Of a DNA stretch of 64,000 nt, positions 61,736 to 64,000 are shown in pieces (the stretch's first letter is position 1; each line of letters opens with the position of its first letter). The stretch comes from Atrichornis clamosus (Eukaryota; Chordata; Aves; Passeriformes; Menuridae). The translations under genes and the position numbers were made by a program. The notes beneath the pieces were generated by a model. The model did not search any database. It worked only from the letters and a program-made list of their open reading frames with translations, and was not told the origin of the DNA. Location: positions 62,001 through 126,000 of the forward strand of contig WBMZ01005362.1 in the NCBI GenBank assembly GCA_013400975.1, given 5' to 3'.

Positions 61736-62669
61736 GGTAGCTCTTCTGAACTAACACTCAGCCCGTGAATTATGCATTAAAATGCTGAGACTTGTCCAGT
61801 AATCTACAGCGGCAGATCATGAGGCGTACCCACAACGAGCATTGCAGTCCTGGAATATCTTCAGTTGGAGCCTAATAATGATTACAGCCATTTTTAAAAG
61901 CACAGCTGGATGTTGCTAAGCTCTGCCCACCTTCAGCAAAAGTCTGTCCATTCACTGGAAGCCTTGTGTTCTGTTTCAGAGTTCTTTTTTTTCCACCCTG
62001 AGTTAACCAGAACTTGGCTTTGGTCCTTTAAATCCTTCTCCCTATCAACTCAGCAACCACAGAGGCAGTTTATTACTGAAAAGAAATCTAAGAATCAGTT
62101 TTGGCCAGCATTGTCTTGGAAAGTTCACTTTATTAACATGGTTTTGGTTTTATTTCAAAAACACTTTGACAAGCACTGACATTTTTGGAACCAGTAAAGC
62201 ACAAGAGACTTACTCCTAAAGGCCTAAGCTTTGCATTTTTCTGCAGCAAACAATGTGATGTGCTACTATGGTAAATTTAATTCAAGCCACTGATTGAAAG
62301 AAAATACGTACTGAATGTTGTCTTTTTTTTCCTTCATTTTCTAAAATATATTTTGTGTGAGTGCCAGTGCTTGTGAGATATGCTTGCCTAACTAGTCTTT
62401 GCTTATTTGCTTTTTGTCTTTAGTGCAGGTGACAGATATATCAATGCTGGCAACATAAACTTTCCTCACATGCTTGCTTTTATTGCTCAGCTTTGACCTA
62501 AAGCAACTAACTACCTCTTGACTTTTTGCTGAGATTTGCCAACAAGGGTCCCAGTTGTGTGTTTTATATTAACGTCCATCAACTGAGAGTTCTACTAAGA
62601 TCACCTAATTAATTTTAAAAGAAATACTAGGAAACATCTGAACACTTTTTTCGGTTGTTTTCGTTTAAG

Positions 62670-62781
62670 GCAAGCTGAAAGAGAATTTCTGGTCTCTAAG
62701 CTACATAAGGACACTTGTTCCGATACCATGCATTCACTGGAGCTCCATGCATGGTGGGAAGAATGGAAGTGCAGGACAAAG
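62670..62781 (+). CDS. Candidate second coding exon, 37 codons
   Basis: The acceptor region ttttttcggttgttttcgtttaag is pyrimidine-rich (the AAG is suboptimal) and the donor ACAAAG|gtaagt is consensus. One base completes a codon (phase 2), then QAEREFLVSKLHKD... and ...HSLELHAWWEEWKCRTK end in exact phase 0 at 62781. The other two frames contain early stops. Charged helical stretches and three Trp within six residues are unlike random AT-rich translation. It joins in phase with the exon ending at 60473, with an intron of 2196 bp. I do not recognise the protein. Further exons would lie beyond the right edge. No convincing phase-0 acceptor with donor was found between 62782 and 64000. Confidence 0.42.
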
Positions 62782-63068
62782 GTAAGTTATGTGCTGGCAA
62801 TAAGCAGACTTGACTGCTAGATTTCTTCAGTGGTAAATTGATTATCTTTGGTTTGTGTGTCCCTGGGGCTGTGCCACCTTCCATTCTGTGCATTTGAAAA
62901 CTATGTTGAGTAAGTGAGAGGCAGAGTAAGCATCTCCATTTCAGGGACCAGAGTGTATTACATGCATATGTTGTTGCTTCATATAAGAATGGGTTTTGTT
63001 AGAAACCTGTTTCACTCTCCAGAACTTTCAGTTGCAAAAATAGTCAAATGCTTTGTTTGAAGTTCCCT

Positions 63069-63076
63069 ATGCAAAT
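63069..63076 (+). promoter_or_regulatory. Octamer motif ATGCAAAT
   Basis: A perfect POU-factor octamer in the proposed second intron. It sits beside an acceptor-like site (aaatccacag) that opens a 41-codon frame without a donor. One 8-bp motif is weak evidence. Confidence 0.2.
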
Positions 63077-63540
63077 CCACAGTGTGCTACTCTCAACTTC
63101 TTACTTTTGGAGAGAAGAATGCAGCAGTATGTTGGTCTGGAAAGAGTGGTTGCTTTTTTAGTTAGCAGGAAACATATGCTGCAGATGTTTCAGAGTTCTG
63201 GCTTTTAATATACCTTTGATATCTACTGTGTCAAGCTGTTAGTTTTGACTCATTCTCCTTTCAATGGGATAGGTTTTATGTGTCCGATATGTTGCCATGA
63301 TAGATTCCTAGGAGTTGAAGTAAACTGGCATAGCTGATCCAGGAGTTTGTGATTTTTAGTGCTATGGATATTTATTTAAAGTAGAAACTCTTGCTTAAGT
63401 TTGCAGTATGTTCTTCTTCATCTCAACTTTATTTCAAAGTGGCTGCATAAACTGTATGACTTGTTTCACCAGTTGTATTATCAGGCTATATAGGCCTTTC
63501 CCTACAAGAATGGAAAAGAACTAATTAGGTTCTTTTTCTG

Positions 63541-63608
63541 TTTTGTTTTGTAGAGGGTTTTTTTGTTTGTTTTGCTTTGGTTTTTTAAGGTTTGAGTGTT
63601 GTTTTTGG
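63541..63608. repeat. GTTT/T-rich low-complexity tract
   Basis: Alternating G and runs of T, similar to the tract at 41041-41087. A short (AC)6 microsatellite lies nearby at 63733-63745. Confidence 0.8.
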
Positions 63609-64000
63609 TACCATTTACTTCCTACTTCCAAATGTGGAGTTCTCAGGAGCTGACATTCTGAAGTGTTGCAATTCAGGACTGCCAAGAATATTTGTGATAA
63701 CAGCCCAGATGTCTCTAAGCTGAGTCTAATGAACACACACACACATTTTTCTTGAAGAGGTAGAAAAAGCAAGATGTGGATATGATGCATAACAGAAGGA
63801 TGCTCTAGCTGTGTAGAATTATGAATGGCATAGCTGCTAGCATGCATCTCAGCTCCTAAGTGGAAAATTTCTTACCTACCAGGAAGTCCGTATTATTTTT
63901 GAGTGCCCTCATGTTGAACTCAGTGTAGTTGTTGATGAGACCCCATAAAGAATGATGTCCACAGACGTGCACAGACACCACAGTCATCAGTTTACTGCAG

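Noticed and set aside
1..64000. Prokaryotic systems, CRISPR arrays, phage or plasmid genes
   Set aside because: No operon-like frames, ribosome-binding sites or regularly spaced repeats. CR1 and MIR remnants and splice signals point to a bird nuclear genome.

Overview
The window looks like a piece of bird nuclear genome. The best evidence is the CR1 retrotransposon tails: three clear ones and one weaker one, with the diagnostic terminal motif (ggttTGGGTTGGAAGGGACCTT read inward, or TTCTATGATTC at the 3' end). There are also old MIR-type SINE remnants and a palindromic repeat of the kind found in birds, crocodiles and turtles. The sequence is AT-rich and CpG-poor, full of short A/T/GTTT tracts, and has no long open frame: the longest is 174 codons, and the next are about 100-150. 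I see no operon, Shine-Dalgarno signal, CRISPR array, phage gene or tRNA/rRNA gene. Nearly all of the roughly 100 longer open frames are chance frames, so gene calls here rest on splice signals, reading-frame phase and composition. I could not check any of them against a database.

Layout. (1) 0-8.7 kb: possible 3' end of a plus-strand gene. The best pieces are a candidate exon at 5246 and a candidate terminal exon at 7265-7343 whose end (SIGPGKYDTN, stop) resembles a sperm-tail Pro-Gly (STPG/SHIPPO) repeat. A CTCF-like site lies at 6996. (2) 8.7-22.5 kb: mostly intergenic or intronic, with one CR1 copy, a homeodomain-site-rich block at 10.4 kb, a Z-DNA-prone stretch at 13.65 kb, and a pair of phase-compatible candidate exons at 14916 and 15912. 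(3) 22.5-32.6 kb: a repeat graveyard of MIR fragments, two CR1 tails, two pieces of old palindromic repeats and one strong hairpin. (4) 32.6-57.6 kb: long non-coding stretch with scattered weak exon candidates (43.1, 44.2, 48.1-48.9 kb). (5) 57.6-64 kb: a TATA/E-box/MEF2-like cluster followed by a 36-codon frame; a MIR copy split by an inserted palindromic element; then a CpG-enriched block with the best-supported gene start in the window. In that gene, an ATG in strong context at 60271 opens a 203-nt coding segment ending in a good donor at 60473. A 37-codon exon at 62670-62781 has exactly the matching phase. That gene would run off the right edge on the plus strand; I do not recognise its product.

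No exotic new system stands out. The most useful leads are the candidate gene start at 60.3-62.8 kb, the STPG-like terminal exon at 7.3 kb, and the nested ancient repeats at 58.7-59.2 kb.
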